64,000 nucleotides of DNA from Paenibacillus sp. Soil750. GTDB lineage: Bacteria > Bacillota > Bacilli > Paenibacillales > NBRC-103111. This document shows positions 45,968 to 54,666 of the stretch, piece after piece (the first letter of the stretch is position 1; each line of letters begins with the position of its first letter). The DNA lies in the NCBI RefSeq assembly GCF_001428045.1, contig NZ_LMSD01000004.1, positions 62,001-126,000 on the forward strand, in the 5' to 3' direction. Both the position numbers and the translations under genes were made by a program. Under the pieces are notes generated by a model. It did no database searches. It was not told the DNA's origin and saw only the letters and a program-made list of their open reading frames with translations.

Positions 45968-46474
45968 CTATATTTCCTTTTTCAAAGACTCAAAAGGAGT
46001 CCGAATTTGCAGACGTGCCTGTGTTATTTTGCCCGATAAGCTCACGTACCAATTCAACTGCTCGACCTTGCCAATCAGCCAAATGGATACCAGTAAACCT
46101 GTAAGCGACACGAGAACCGCAATCGGCAATGCCCACATGGAGACTGGATGAGCGAAATAAGGGATGAATGAAACCGCTAAGATTGGCGCCGCATTCCATT
46201 TGAAAAATTGAATTAACGTAATCGTCACAAGGGCTGTTAGGAAAAAGGAAACGGCTCCCGTGCTAATGGTATAAAAAATACTGCCCATCGTAACCGCAAT
46301 AATGGCTCCGATAATAATGCGACGTATTTCTCTTATGTTGTCTACACGATGCATGAATAGAAAACTAAATGCGCCCAGCGTTGGGTAGAAAACCATCTTC
46401 ATCGATGGAAAGTGATAGGATGCCCAATAAGCTCCCATCAGATAACAGCAAATGATAAGTGAACGAAGAAACAT
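45968..46474 (-). CDS. Small multi-pass membrane protein (possibly HPP-like)
   Basis: A 168-residue membrane protein with about five hydrophobic segments. MVFYPTLGAFSFLFMHRV, followed by two helices and NAAPILAVSFIPYFAHPVSMWALPI, distantly recalls the HPP family (GxFGASAVLLF and HPPAGA segments). I am not confident of this. The C-terminal 30 residues are soluble and end in LKKEI. It lies 73 bp upstream of the Crp/Fnr gene on the same strand and may be co-transcribed. Confidence 0.65.
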   Translation of the reverse strand: MFLRSLIICCYLMGAYWASYHFPSMKMVFYPTLGAFSFLFMHRVDNIREIRRIIIGAIIAVTMGSIFYTISTGAVSFFLTALVTITLIQFFKWNAAPILAVSFIPYFAHPVSMWALPIAVLVSLTGLLVSIWLIGKVEQLNWYVSLSGKITQARLQIRTPFESLKKEI

Positions 46475-46620
46475 CGTTGGTTCCCGTCCTTTTCTATATG
46501 GGATTCATGAGGCCCGTTCATGTTCTAAACCAGACCTTTCCCATTTTACAAAATAGACAGAGAATCAGTCAATAACTTTACATGTTATGTTATGTCATTT
46601 TTTCCTCATTTTTCACTTGA

Positions 46621-47796
46621 TTAGTTCCGTTCCACCGACACGGTTGTCGAAGCAAAGAACTTCGTCACCGCAAAAGACGCCGCACCAAGCACAGTAGATC
46701 GATCACGAAGCTCCGAAAACTCCACCTTCAACTGCTTGCGCGGATGCGGTAATGATCGCTTCTCTAGCAGATCCAAAAGCGGCTTCATCAGCCACTTCTC
46801 GCCACCGGCCAACCGGCCTCCAAGAATGATAAATTCCGGATTATATCCGTTAATAATGTTCACAACACCGACCCCGAGGTAGTAGCCCAGCCGTTCAAAA
46901 AGCTTGATGACCCCTGCATCGCCGCTTTCGGCTTTGCTAAGCAGACTTTTTAGGTCGACTTCGCGCCCTAGCTCTCTCCCTGCTTGCTCCAATAAGGCAT
47001 GCTCCGATGCGTATAGCTCCCAACAACCTAAGCTGCCGCAGCGGCACTTCGGACCATCATGCTGAATCGAGATGTGGCCAATCTCGCCGGAGAAACCCGT
47101 CGCCCCGCGATACAGCTCGTTTTTGATAATAATGCCCGCACCGATCCCCATACCGATAGATACATAGATGAGATTCGCAGTATCTTTCCCTGCACCGAAC
47201 TGTTTCTCGCCTACTGCCCCAGCGTTCGCTTCATTATCAATCACAACAGGAAGTCCGAATTCAGCTTCTAACTGGCTCTGCAGCGGCACATTCTCCCAGC
47301 CCAAATTCGGGGCAAACAACAAATTCCCTTCCTCATCAACGATGCCTGGCACACCAAGACCAATACCAATCACACCATAAACGCTCTCTGGTGCTGTTTC
47401 GATCAGCTCACGGATCGTCGTTTTGAGTAGATGCGTAACCTGCTCGACAGATTCATTGTGATGCTGGATGCGGTTTTCCCGAATCACTTTACCCGTTAAG
47501 TCGGTGAGAACAGCCAACATATCATGCACACCCAGATCAACGCCTATCGCATATCCTGCCATGCCATTAAAAAGAAGCATCATCGGCTTGCGCCCGCCGC
47601 TCGATTCTCCAGCGCCGATCTCCTGGACGAGGGAGCTTTCGATCAGCTCATTCACAAGACTAGATACCGTCGCTTTCGTCAGTCCTGTAATCTCAGCGAT
47701 TTTAGCGCGTGAGATCGGCGAATCCGTGCGGATGTGATGCAAAACGATCGTTTTATTTATCTTTTTCACGAGGTTTAAGTCGCCTGTTTGTTTCAT
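46621..47796 (-). CDS. xylR: ROK-family xylose repressor XylR
   Basis: Transcriptional repressor of xylose genes. 391 residues: winged HTH (about 1-75; SRAKIAEITGLTKATVSSLVNELI), then a ROK sugar-kinase-like domain (80-385) with the DLGVHDML phosphate-loop region, GIGLGVPGIVD, and the zinc-binding CRCGSLGCWE. ROK repressors with an HTH bind xylose through the kinase-like domain. It diverges from xylA, and the intergenic region contains the operator AAGTTTGT-N11-ACAAACTT on the xylA -35 box. Confidence 0.93.
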   Translation of the reverse strand: MKQTGDLNLVKKINKTIVLHHIRTDSPISRAKIAEITGLTKATVSSLVNELIESSLVQEIGAGESSGGRKPMMLLFNGMAGYAIGVDLGVHDMLAVLTDLTGKVIRENRIQHHNESVEQVTHLLKTTIRELIETAPESVYGVIGIGLGVPGIVDEEGNLLFAPNLGWENVPLQSQLEAEFGLPVVIDNEANAGAVGEKQFGAGKDTANLIYVSIGMGIGAGIIIKNELYRGATGFSGEIGHISIQHDGPKCRCGSLGCWELYASEHALLEQAGRELGREVDLKSLLSKAESGDAGVIKLFERLGYYLGVGVVNIINGYNPEFIILGGRLAGGEKWLMKPLLDLLEKRSLPHPRKQLKVEFSELRDRSTVLGAASFAVTKFFASTTVSVERN

Positions 47797-47880
47797 AATT
47801 ATCCCCCATACCGTTCCAAATGCTACGAGTCTTCGCTATGGAAATGATTCTAACATAGAAGACTTTTTCGCGCACTAACT

Positions 47881-47925
47881 AAGTTTGTTTAATGAATTTA
47901 CAAACTTTCGGAATGATGCTATGAT
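47881..47925 (+). promoter_or_regulatory. xylA promoter and XylR operator
   Basis: Perfect 8-bp arms AAGTTTGT (47881-47888) and ACAAACTT (47900-47907) resemble known XylR operators of Bacillus (TTAGTTTGTTT half-sites). The -35 box TTTACA (47897-47902) and -10 box TATGAT (47920-47925), 17 bp apart, overlap it, so binding should block the polymerase. Confidence 0.85.
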
Positions 47926-47969
47926 GACTTCATAAGCACTTATCATTCATTTATACGGAGGCTGAATTC

Positions 47970-49289
47970 ATGAGCTACTTTGACAACATTCAACCAGTTA
48001 ATTACGAGGGCCCGACATCCACGAACCCACTTTCCTTTAAATTTTACAACCCAGATCAAGTTATTCTAGGCAAAACAATGCGTGAGCATATGCGTTTCGC
48101 AGTTGCTTACTGGCATTCTTTCTCTGCTAATGGTTCCGACCCATTCGGTGCGGGTACTAACATCCGTGCTTGGGACAAATACGACGGCTTAGAGCTGGCG
48201 AAAGCTCGCGTTGACGCTTGCTTCGAGCTTCTAAACATTCTAGGTGTCGACTACTTCGCATTCCATGATCGCGATATCGCGCCAGAAGGCAACACCCTGC
48301 AAGAAACGAATGCTAACCTCGACGAAATCGTTGGGTTGATCAAAGATAAAATGGCTTCCACAGGCAAAAAGCTTCTATGGAACACAGCCAACATGTTCAC
48401 CAACCCGCGCTTCGTTCACGGGGCTGCTACTTCCAATAATGCAGAAGTTTTTGCTTATGCAGCTGCACAAGTGAAAAAAGCTTTGGACCACGCGAAAGAG
48501 CTTGGCTCTGAAAACTATGTGTTCTGGGGTGGGCGTGAAGGTTACGAAACGCTTTTGAACACGGATCTTGGTCTTGAGCTCGACAACCTTGCTCGCTTCC
48601 TGCACATGGCCGTTGCTTATGCCAAAGAAATCGGCTACACAGGTCAATTCTTGATCGAACCTAAACCGAAAGAGCCTTCCAAGCACCAATATGATTTCGA
48701 TGCAGCGACAACACTTTCATTCTTGCAAAAATACGACCTGCTTCCTTACTTCAAATTAAACCTTGAAGCTAACCATGCTACGCTTGCAGGTCACACGTTT
48801 GAGCACGAGCTTCGCGTAGCTCGCGTTAACGGCATTCTTGGTTCCATCGATGCGAATCAAGGTGACTTATTGCTAGGTTGGGATACTGATGAGTTCCCAA
48901 CTGACTTGTACTCGACAACGATGGCGATGTACGAAATCCTTTTGAACGAAGGCGGCATCGGCCGTGGTGGCGTGAACTTCGACGCAAAAGTTCGCCGTAC
49001 TTCTTTCGAACCTATCGACGTTGTGTATGCACATATCGCAGGTATGGACGCATTCGCTCGTGGCTTACAAGTAGCAGCTAAATTGATCGAAGATAAAGTA
49101 TTTGAGGGCATCCTTGATACGCGCTACGGTTCCTTCAAGTCCGGCATCGGCGCAGACATCGTGTCTGGCAAAGCAGACTTCAAGTCCCTTGAAGCTTATG
49201 CACTTGAGAACAATGCTCCGATTGTGAACCAATCCGGTCGTTTGGAATTGATCAAAGCAACTGTGAATCAATATTTGCTTAACGCTTAA
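47970..49289 (+). CDS. xylA: Xylose isomerase
   Basis: Converts D-xylose to D-xylulose, metal-dependent. 439 residues, the class II length. Active-site blocks: [13 protein letters not shown] (His101 and Asp104), [28 protein letters not shown] (metal ligand Glu and Lys), [19 protein letters not shown] and [14 protein letters not shown] precedes the ATG. No xylulokinase gene follows, so xylB must be elsewhere. Controlled by the divergent xylR. Confidence 0.98.
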   Translation: MSYFDNIQPVNYEGPTSTNPLSFKFYNPDQVILGKTMREHMRFAVAYWHSFSANGSDPFGAGTNIRAWDKYDGLELAKARVDACFELLNILGVDYFAFHDRDIAPEGNTLQETNANLDEIVGLIKDKMASTGKKLLWNTANMFTNPRFVHGAATSNNAEVFAYAAAQVKKALDHAKELGSENYVFWGGREGYETLLNTDLGLELDNLARFLHMAVAYAKEIGYTGQFLIEPKPKEPSKHQYDFDAATTLSFLQKYDLLPYFKLNLEANHATLAGHTFEHELRVARVNGILGSIDANQGDLLLGWDTDEFPTDLYSTTMAMYEILLNEGGIGRGGVNFDAKVRRTSFEPIDVVYAHIAGMDAFARGLQVAAKLIEDKVFEGILDTRYGSFKSGIGADIVSGKADFKSLEAYALENNAPIVNQSGRLELIKATVNQYLLNA

Positions 49290-49304
49290 ATTGTTATAGA
49301 CGAC

Positions 49305-49345
49305 AAAATCCCGCTTCAGCCATTGGGCTGTGGCGGGATTTTTTT
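49305..49345 (+). terminator. Terminator after xylA
   Basis: Outer arms AAAATCCCGC / GCGGGATTTT and inner CAGCC / GGCTG around ATTG, followed by a T-run. Confidence 0.9.
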
Positions 49346-49394
49346 GGATTTGAGTCACTGAAACGTATGAACCTTGCTCCCCCGATGAAATAAC

Positions 49395-49571
49395 TGGATT
49401 TTCTGTAGCTAATTTCATGGTAAATGCTCATTTCATTGGTATAAATGGATAAAATGAAGCTAATTTAGTCGCATCAGTCCGAAATCAGCGAATACGGTAA
49501 TTTTAACTGTATATCTTCCATCTATTCGTCTAAATTAACTGATTTGAAGAAAATTAGCTGTAGTTTTTGCA
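49395..49571. repeat. Four-module intergenic repeat island E
   Basis: Direct modules TAACTGGATTTTCTGTAGCT (TGG at 49395) and TGGATAAAATGAAGCTAATT (49446); inverted modules AACTGTATATCTTCCATCTA (CCA ending 49520) and TTAGCTGTAGTTTTTGCAGT (GCA ending 49571). Geometry 51/75/51, 177 bp. Flanking arms: ATGAAAT/ATTTCAT around the first module and CGAATA/TATTCG around the third. Confidence 0.82.
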
Positions 49572-49628
49572 GTTAAGTACCTCGTCGTGCGGGATTATTC
49601 GACACATCGCGGCCTACTTCGATCGCGC

Positions 49629-50366
49629 CTATTTCAATGCATCGCGGATCGCATCTTCGATCTGATCCATCGGGTCGCTGCTCGGCGCCTTGTAAAGTCC
49701 GCTAGCTACAGCTGCGCCTACGCTCACTGCCTTGTCATCCTCGACCAGCTTCTGCAGCAGCGTGCGCGCGCTGCCCTTGAGCTTGGTCTGGATGGCGCGA
49801 TACGCCACCGCGACCATCTCGTCGCGGCGGAACACAGCGCCTTGCGCGATCAGCTGCGCCTCACTCGCGCTGAGCAGACCGCTTGTCGCCGCAAGCTCGC
49901 TAGCCGTCTGCGGCTCTGCCTCTGCATAGCCGAGGGCGCGCAGCGTCAGCGCCAAGAACTGCTCGCCGGTGATGCTCGCATCCGGCGCAAAGTGCACGTC
50001 GCTCACACCGTGCACCAACGTTTTACTAAACGCGAAGCCGACGGACTTCGCGGCCCAGTGCGTCGCCGGCACATCCGTGAACGGTGAACTCAGCCCTTGC
50101 GTATTCGCGGCGGCGGTCTCCCAGCCGAACAGACGCAGCAGCATCGTGGCGCCTTGCGCCCGTGTTAGCGTCTGCTCGAGATCGTAGCCGCGATCTGTGC
50201 CTTGGAACAGCTGCAGCTTGTTCAAGCTGTCGGCCTCCGCCGTGTGCTTCACCCCAGCGTCCGCTGCCAAAGCTCCTGCGGCAAGCAGCGTGGATAGAAG
50301 CACAGTTCCAACCACTGTCATAGCCAACTTCTTGACCATAAATGCCTTGCGTAAGGATCCCATCAT
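49629..50366 (-). CDS. SLH-domain secreted protein
   Basis: A 245-residue exported protein: signal peptide (about residues 10-34, ...STLLAAGALAADA), then SLH-like repeats: QTLTRAQGATMLLRLFGWE, FTDVPATHWAAKSVGFAFSKTLVHGVSDVHFAPDASITGEQFL (in parts) and FRRDEMVAVAYRAIQ. The central repeat has the FxDVPxxHWA hallmark. It is made of little else than SLH-type units, so it may act as a wall-attached adaptor. The first ATG overlaps the stop of the upstream gene (ATGA), suggesting coupling. The sequence 49640-50280 is a GC-rich patch. Confidence 0.85.
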   Translation of the reverse strand: MMGSLRKAFMVKKLAMTVVGTVLLSTLLAAGALAADAGVKHTAEADSLNKLQLFQGTDRGYDLEQTLTRAQGATMLLRLFGWETAAANTQGLSSPFTDVPATHWAAKSVGFAFSKTLVHGVSDVHFAPDASITGEQFLALTLRALGYAEAEPQTASELAATSGLLSASEAQLIAQGAVFRRDEMVAVAYRAIQTKLKGSARTLLQKLVEDDKAVSVGAAVASGLYKAPSSDPMDQIEDAIRDALK

Positions 50367-51010
50367 CGCTGCACCGCCTGATTCGCGCCTTTATGACGAA
50401 GCGTGGAGAGATCAATCACGTAGGAAGTCTCCGTTAGCCTTTGAAAAAAGGGATCTACCGAACCCATCAAATCCCATTTAAAGCTGATGGCAAAATCCAT
50501 TGGATTCCCATAATCATCCCATTTGCGCGTCAGTCTAATCGTTTTCCAACCATCGGAGTAGTCCTTTACGACGCTTTTATCGGTTAGCTTTTTTCCTGTA
50601 ACGAACTCGGTGTTCTGCCCTCTTACTTGGTTATTCAAGTTGTAAATAGGACCCCCACCATTAGATAAACCACGCGCAATATTCACGCCATCCGTAACGC
50701 TAATGAACTCCTCTGTGAAGGAGTAGCCCGTCGGCATCGTCAACTTAACCACACCATACAACACTTGCAATGGCTTAGCCGAGTCATTGTAAACTGCATC
50801 GTAGACTGACTTGGATACCGATGGTTTCCCCACCATTGCTTGCGGATATGCAGTAAATTCGGCCGCATACTGTACCTGAATATCCTGCATCTCATACGTA
50901 ATACTGCCGGGCTTAGTGACGACTTGCTCAGCCCCCCACACAGGAACTGTAAAGCCAAGACAGCCTATTAGCATAAACACAGAGATTACTTTACTTATTT
51001 TCCTAATCAT
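50363..51010 (-). CDS. Secreted protein of unknown function
   Basis: A 215-residue protein with a clear signal peptide (about 1-27, ISVFMLIGCLGFTVPVWGAE). The mature part contains aromatic-rich beta segments such as VLYGVVKLTMPTGYSF and GWKTIRLTRKWDDYGNP. I do not recognise a family. ATG 51010 follows GGGAGGG; a longer reading to 51031 contains that site. It overlaps the downstream SLH gene by four bases, so the two are probably made together and may interact at the cell surface. Confidence 0.75.
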   Translation of the reverse strand: MIRKISKVISVFMLIGCLGFTVPVWGAEQVVTKPGSITYEMQDIQVQYAAEFTAYPQAMVGKPSVSKSVYDAVYNDSAKPLQVLYGVVKLTMPTGYSFTEEFISVTDGVNIARGLSNGGGPIYNLNNQVRGQNTEFVTGKKLTDKSVVKDYSDGWKTIRLTRKWDDYGNPMDFAISFKWDLMGSVDPFFQRLTETSYVIDLSTLRHKGANQAVQR

Positions 51011-51095
51011 ACCAAATCCCTCCCAACTCATAGATTACTAGATGAGCGGGAGGTTGGCAATATGTCATAAGCTATAGGCAATTAGCAAATGAAGA

Positions 51096-51566
51096 CTACT
51101 CTTCTACTTTAATTTCATTTGAATGAAAAGGTGTATTTACAGTAGAAGTCAGCGCATCGTCATCGTTATTATCACGGACTGTTTTTTGCAGAACAAACGA
51201 GGACATGGTCAGGAACAAAGCCGTGACGGCGTAGTACCCTTTGACCGAAAGAATCTGATCGAGATTAATGATGCCGATGAACATGCCTAGCAAAGCTAAG
51301 GCAAACGAGCTCCATGCTAGGAATGTAAAAGCCGATGTATTCCGTTTGCGAGATTCGTATCCATCCTCCAAATTATCACGAATGACCTTCTGCAGCACGA
51401 ACGCCGACATGGTAAGAAAAAGTGCGCACACGGCGAAATACCCCTTCACACTAAGCGATTCTTCAAGTGTATATATCCCAATAAACATTGCTACGAAAGC
51501 TCCAATAAAGGACGCCCACGCCATAAAAGTAAACGCTGTTGTATTCCGTTTCCGCTGATTCATCAT
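51096..51566 (-). CDS. YiaA/YiaB-family membrane protein with duplicated domain
   Basis: A 156-residue integral membrane protein with two tandem YiaAB two-helix domains. The duplication is obvious: KRNTTAFTFMAWASFIGAFV ... LSVKGYFAVCALFLTMSAFVLQKVIRDN and, after residue 72, KRNTSAFTFLAWSSFALALL ... LSVKGYYAVTALFLTMSSFVLQKTVRDN. Four membrane segments in total; acidic C-terminal tail. Function unknown. Confidence 0.9.
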   Translation of the reverse strand: MMNQRKRNTTAFTFMAWASFIGAFVAMFIGIYTLEESLSVKGYFAVCALFLTMSAFVLQKVIRDNLEDGYESRKRNTSAFTFLAWSSFALALLGMFIGIINLDQILSVKGYYAVTALFLTMSSFVLQKTVRDNNDDDALTSTVNTPFHSNEIKVEE

Positions 51567-51650
51567 GTTAAAATCCCCCTATCGTTGCCAAGCAACGTTA
51601 TGAATGACTTGCTCTTGATACTGAGTATATGGTGCCGCGCCTTTTCCAAA

Positions 51651-51672
51651 TAGTACTATTTTTAAGTAGTAC
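51651..51672. promoter_or_regulatory. AGTACT-containing site, distal copy
   Basis: TAGTACT followed ten bases later by AGTAGTACC. It shares the AGTACT half-site with the two stronger sites flanking the TetR gene. Confidence 0.45.
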
Positions 51673-51827
51673 CTGATCCTAAGACTAAACCTAAAGTCTA
51701 CTTATACACACACAGCTACCAACACCCCTCCAGCCCTCGTTTCACCTGCTGTAAGCGTGAAAAACATCACTACAGCTCGACCAACACCTCGCCTACACAA
51801 CATGGAACGATTTGACATCGACTTTTT

Positions 51828-51843
51828 AGTACTGTATAGTACT
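51828..51843. promoter_or_regulatory. TetR operator, proximal to the regulator gene
   Basis: AGTACT-GTAT-AGTACT, a perfect 16-bp dyad ending four bases before the TetR ATG. Probable autoregulatory site. Confidence 0.75.
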
Positions 51844-51847
51844 ATTC

Positions 51848-52429
51848 ATGATAAAAACAAAAAAAATAACCAATCGTGATGTTGTACTTCTCACCGCCAG
51901 GAATCTCTTTCTGACTCAAGGCTATTTGGCGACGAGTATGGATGAAATCGTGATCACCAGCAAGGTGTCTAAGACGAATATTTACTATTATTTCAAAAGT
52001 AAGGAAGAGCTCTTATCCGCGATTCTCGATCAGCTTATTGGGGCTTATACACGGCAGATGCAAGAGATCGCAGCACGTTCAGACTTGTGTGTACAGGAGC
52101 GTTTCGATTTGTTCCTTCAAGGCATGGCAGGCCCAGAAACCAGCTTCTTAGCAGGCTGCCCCTTCCTCACCCTGTATACCCAAATGCCGCAGGAGGCGGA
52201 CGAACTTAGGCGGAAAGTGGGGTTGTTTTTTCAGAATCAAATACGCCTAGTGGAAGATCTGCTCCTCGAAGGTGTGCGCAAAGGAGAGTACTCTTCTACT
52301 CTTTCTACAAAAGCTGTCGCAGGGCTCATCGTTTCAACCCTCGAAGGCGCTCTTTTTCTACAGCATGCGAATCAAGATCCAGCTTTACTGGGTCAAACAC
52401 TTACTACTTTAGCCCAATTGCTAAAGTAA
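51848..52429 (+). CDS. TetR/AcrR-family regulator
   Basis: A 193-residue TetR-type repressor. HTH at residues 10-55: LTARNLFLTQGYLATSMDEIVITSKVSKTNIYYYFKSKEELL (in parts). The C-terminal ligand domain has CPFLTLYTQMP. No good ribosome binding site stands before the ATG at 51848; the operator dyad occupies that position, so the mRNA may be leaderless or nearly so. The same AGTACT-N4-AGTACT site stands before the downstream SDR-hydrolase gene, so the regulator most likely controls both. Confidence 0.9.
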   Translation: MIKTKKITNRDVVLLTARNLFLTQGYLATSMDEIVITSKVSKTNIYYYFKSKEELLSAILDQLIGAYTRQMQEIAARSDLCVQERFDLFLQGMAGPETSFLAGCPFLTLYTQMPQEADELRRKVGLFFQNQIRLVEDLLLEGVRKGEYSSTLSTKAVAGLIVSTLEGALFLQHANQDPALLGQTLTTLAQLLK

Positions 52430-52445
52430 TTTTTTTACTCATTAT

Positions 52446-52463
52446 TAGTACTAAACAGTACTA
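52446..52463. promoter_or_regulatory. TetR operator before the SDR-hydrolase gene
   Basis: TAGTACT-AAAC-AGTACTA: the same 6-4-6 arrangement as at 51828, 27 bp before the TTG start of the next gene. Confidence 0.75.
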
Positions 52464-52489
52464 GTCAACAAAAGATGGAGGTTATTCAT

Positions 52490-54418
52490 TTGGCGCATAT
52501 TTTTATGACTGGTGGTACAGGATTTATCGGGACCCACACGTTAGAGGAGATTTCCAAAGAGAATCACACGGTGTCTGTGCTCGTGCGATCAAGTTCGCGG
52601 TGGGAACAAATTTGTAAGGGGCTAGGTTGGTCAGACAGTGCTGATACAATCAAAAGTCGTATCCGCCCTGTCATTGGTGATTTGGGCATGCCCGGCCTTG
52701 GCTTGAGTCACTCTGACAGGGAAAAGGTTCTGACTGCAGATGTCATTATCCATGCGGGCGGACCGATGGACATTCGGATCAGCGAAGCGGAGGCACGCGT
52801 GGTTTTTCTGCAGGCTGCCGAGGAAATGCTTCGATTGGCTGCGGACATTCAGCTGCGCGGGGGATTAAAGCATTTCATCCATGTGGTCGGGTTCAAAAGC
52901 CCCTGGACAGACGAAAATAGGCACAACCCCGCTCCCGTCATCGCGCATTTAGAGGAAGGTCCGCCGTATGAGCTGATGAAGTGTCTTGCGGATTTGCGCA
53001 TCCGGGAAGGCGCTCAGGAACTGGGATTCCCACTATCCATCGTTCATCCCAGCGTGGTCATCGGCAGCTCGCGGCATGGAGAAACGCCCCAAACCGGCGG
53101 TCTCGGTATTCTTGTTCGAGCTACGGCGCGCGGCTTGATGTCTATCGTACCTGGCGGTTCTACACATTGGTTGCCGCTTGTCCATGTCGATCATGTCGCC
53201 TCCTTCATCAACTTATTAACTAAAGAAGCCTCACCACCACCTACGCAAACGTACTATTTGCTAGACGATCCGAAGGTAGGCCATTCCATGCAAGAGCTAG
53301 TTTCCATGATCGCCAAAGAACTGCGCGTTCGTAAGCCTCATGGATCCATCTCGCCAAAGTGGCTCAGTAAGCTTTTAGATACATCGTTAGGACAAAAGTT
53401 AGGTATCCCCAAGGAATCCCTTGAATTTATCGTGAAAATGAACACCCCTTTTCCGATTGCACCGAAAGAAAGCTTGCTGCACAAGCATAAGCTCCCGAAT
53501 AAGGTTCAGGATGAAATGCTGCCTTTTACGATGGCAGATCTTGATTTTCAGCTCGTACATGGGCATATGCCTACAGAGGGGTTTGTGCGAGGGAAGCGAG
53601 GTCCATTGGCTAGTCTGGAGCGAAGCGGAACAGGGCGGCGTACAACGGAAGTGAGTTCGATAAAGAGCGACACAGAACTACGACTGGCACAAAAGCCCCC
53701 CGTTAAGCAAAAAAACACCCTCCTCTTCGTGCACGGCACACTAAGCGGAGCAGATTGCCTGCTCCCTCTGGCAGCGCAGTTCCCAGAGCACGACGTCTGC
53801 CTGGTCGATCTGCCAGGCTTCGGGCGCTCGCCCTACCATCACGCTGCTGACGTGATGGAGGGCCATATCGCAGCGCTCGTCGAGGCGATCCGCGCCTTCG
53901 ACAGCCCGGTCACGCTCGTTGGCCACTCGCTGGGCGGCCTCCTAGCCGCCCACGCTTACGCTCGCGTGCCGGAGCGGATCCACAGGCTGCATCTGCTGCA
54001 GCCTGCCCTGCAACCGGCCGCGCGCATGTACCGCAGCGCGCGCCTCAACCATCTCGCGCTGCGCCGGCTGCGCGAGAAAGACCTGCGGAAGCAGCTGCTG
54101 GCGCAGCGCTGCTTCGTGGACATAAGTGACATACCGACTTCGTATGTCACTTATGTCCTGCAAGAGCTGCAGTCGCCGCGTGTGCGGAAGACGACTGCTG
54201 AGACCCTCTCTGCGCTGGCACGCGCAGAGGGGTTCCCTCCGCAGCAGCAGGCGGAGCTGCTGCGGAAGGCTTCGATCCTGTGGGGCACACAGGATCGCGC
54301 CCTAGCTTGGGCGGAGGAGCTTCGCTCCGCCCGTACTATGGAGATCGAGGCGGCGCACCATTTCCCGATCTCGCATCCCGAGCTGACAGCCCAACTGCTA
54401 CGGAAGCAAGGGCTGTAA
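52490..54418 (+). CDS. Fusion of an extended SDR (NAD-dependent epimerase/reductase) and an alpha/beta hydrolase
   Basis: A 642-residue bifunctional protein. The N-terminal ~370 residues form an extended short-chain dehydrogenase with TGGTGFIGTHTLEE at the start (NAD(P)-binding GxxGxxG) and a later VHVDHVASFINLL; the catalytic YxxxK is probably PPYELMKCLAD. The C-terminal ~235 residues are an alpha/beta hydrolase: NTLLFVHGTLSGAD (oxyanion HG), VGHSLGGLLAAHAYA with the nucleophile Ser, and a late H (AAHHFPISHPE). The reading starts at TTG 52490, eight to nine bases after GGAGG; the in-frame ATG 52475 lies within that site. The hydrolase part is strikingly more GC-rich. Substrate unknown; ester or lipid modification is plausible. 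Confidence 0.85.
   Translation: MAHIFMTGGTGFIGTHTLEEISKENHTVSVLVRSSSRWEQICKGLGWSDSADTIKSRIRPVIGDLGMPGLGLSHSDREKVLTADVIIHAGGPMDIRISEAEARVVFLQAAEEMLRLAADIQLRGGLKHFIHVVGFKSPWTDENRHNPAPVIAHLEEGPPYELMKCLADLRIREGAQELGFPLSIVHPSVVIGSSRHGETPQTGGLGILVRATARGLMSIVPGGSTHWLPLVHVDHVASFINLLTKEASPPPTQTYYLLDDPKVGHSMQELVSMIAKELRVRKPHGSISPKWLSKLLDTSLGQKLGIPKESLEFIVKMNTPFPIAPKESLLHKHKLPNKVQDEMLPFTMADLDFQLVHGHMPTEGFVRGKRGPLASLERSGTGRRTTEVSSIKSDTELRLAQKPPVKQKNTLLFVHGTLSGADCLLPLAAQFPEHDVCLVDLPGFGRSPYHHAADVMEGHIAALVEAIRAFDSPVTLVGHSLGGLLAAHAYARVPERIHRLHLLQPALQPAARMYRSARLNHLALRRLREKDLRKQLLAQRCFVDISDIPTSYVTYVLQELQSPRVRKTTAETLSALARAEGFPPQQQAELLRKASILWGTQDRALAWAEELRSARTMEIEAAHHFPISHPELTAQLLRKQGL
54118..54158. repeat. Perfect 17-bp inverted repeat inside the hydrolase coding region
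   Basis: Arms GGACATAAGTGACATAC and GTATGTCACTTATGTCC around CGACTTC. It is AT-rich in an otherwise GC-rich stretch and encodes about VDISDIPTSYVTYVLQ. Confidence 0.85.
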
Positions 54419-54666
54419 GTAAGCTCTCCTACCTCATCGTCATCATTCGTATTTCATTCGTCTGCATCTTTCATTCGTCATCATTCATCTTCCATCCCTC
54501 TCTCCCTACACGCCCCCCTCCTCGACTCTTCCCCTTTATGAGTAGTGGGTAATTAGGACAGTAATGTGGAGTTAAGAGTGTAATGAGAATAATTGGAGAG
54601 TAGTAAGGATAAGAAGAATGTGGGTAAAAGTGGAGTAATGTAGTAGGTCCTCTACCCATTCAAAAA

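Noticed and set aside
49587-50087. 166-codon plus-strand frame in the SLH gene region
   Set aside because: Antisense to the SLH protein in a GC-rich patch; Arg/Ala/His-rich shadow.
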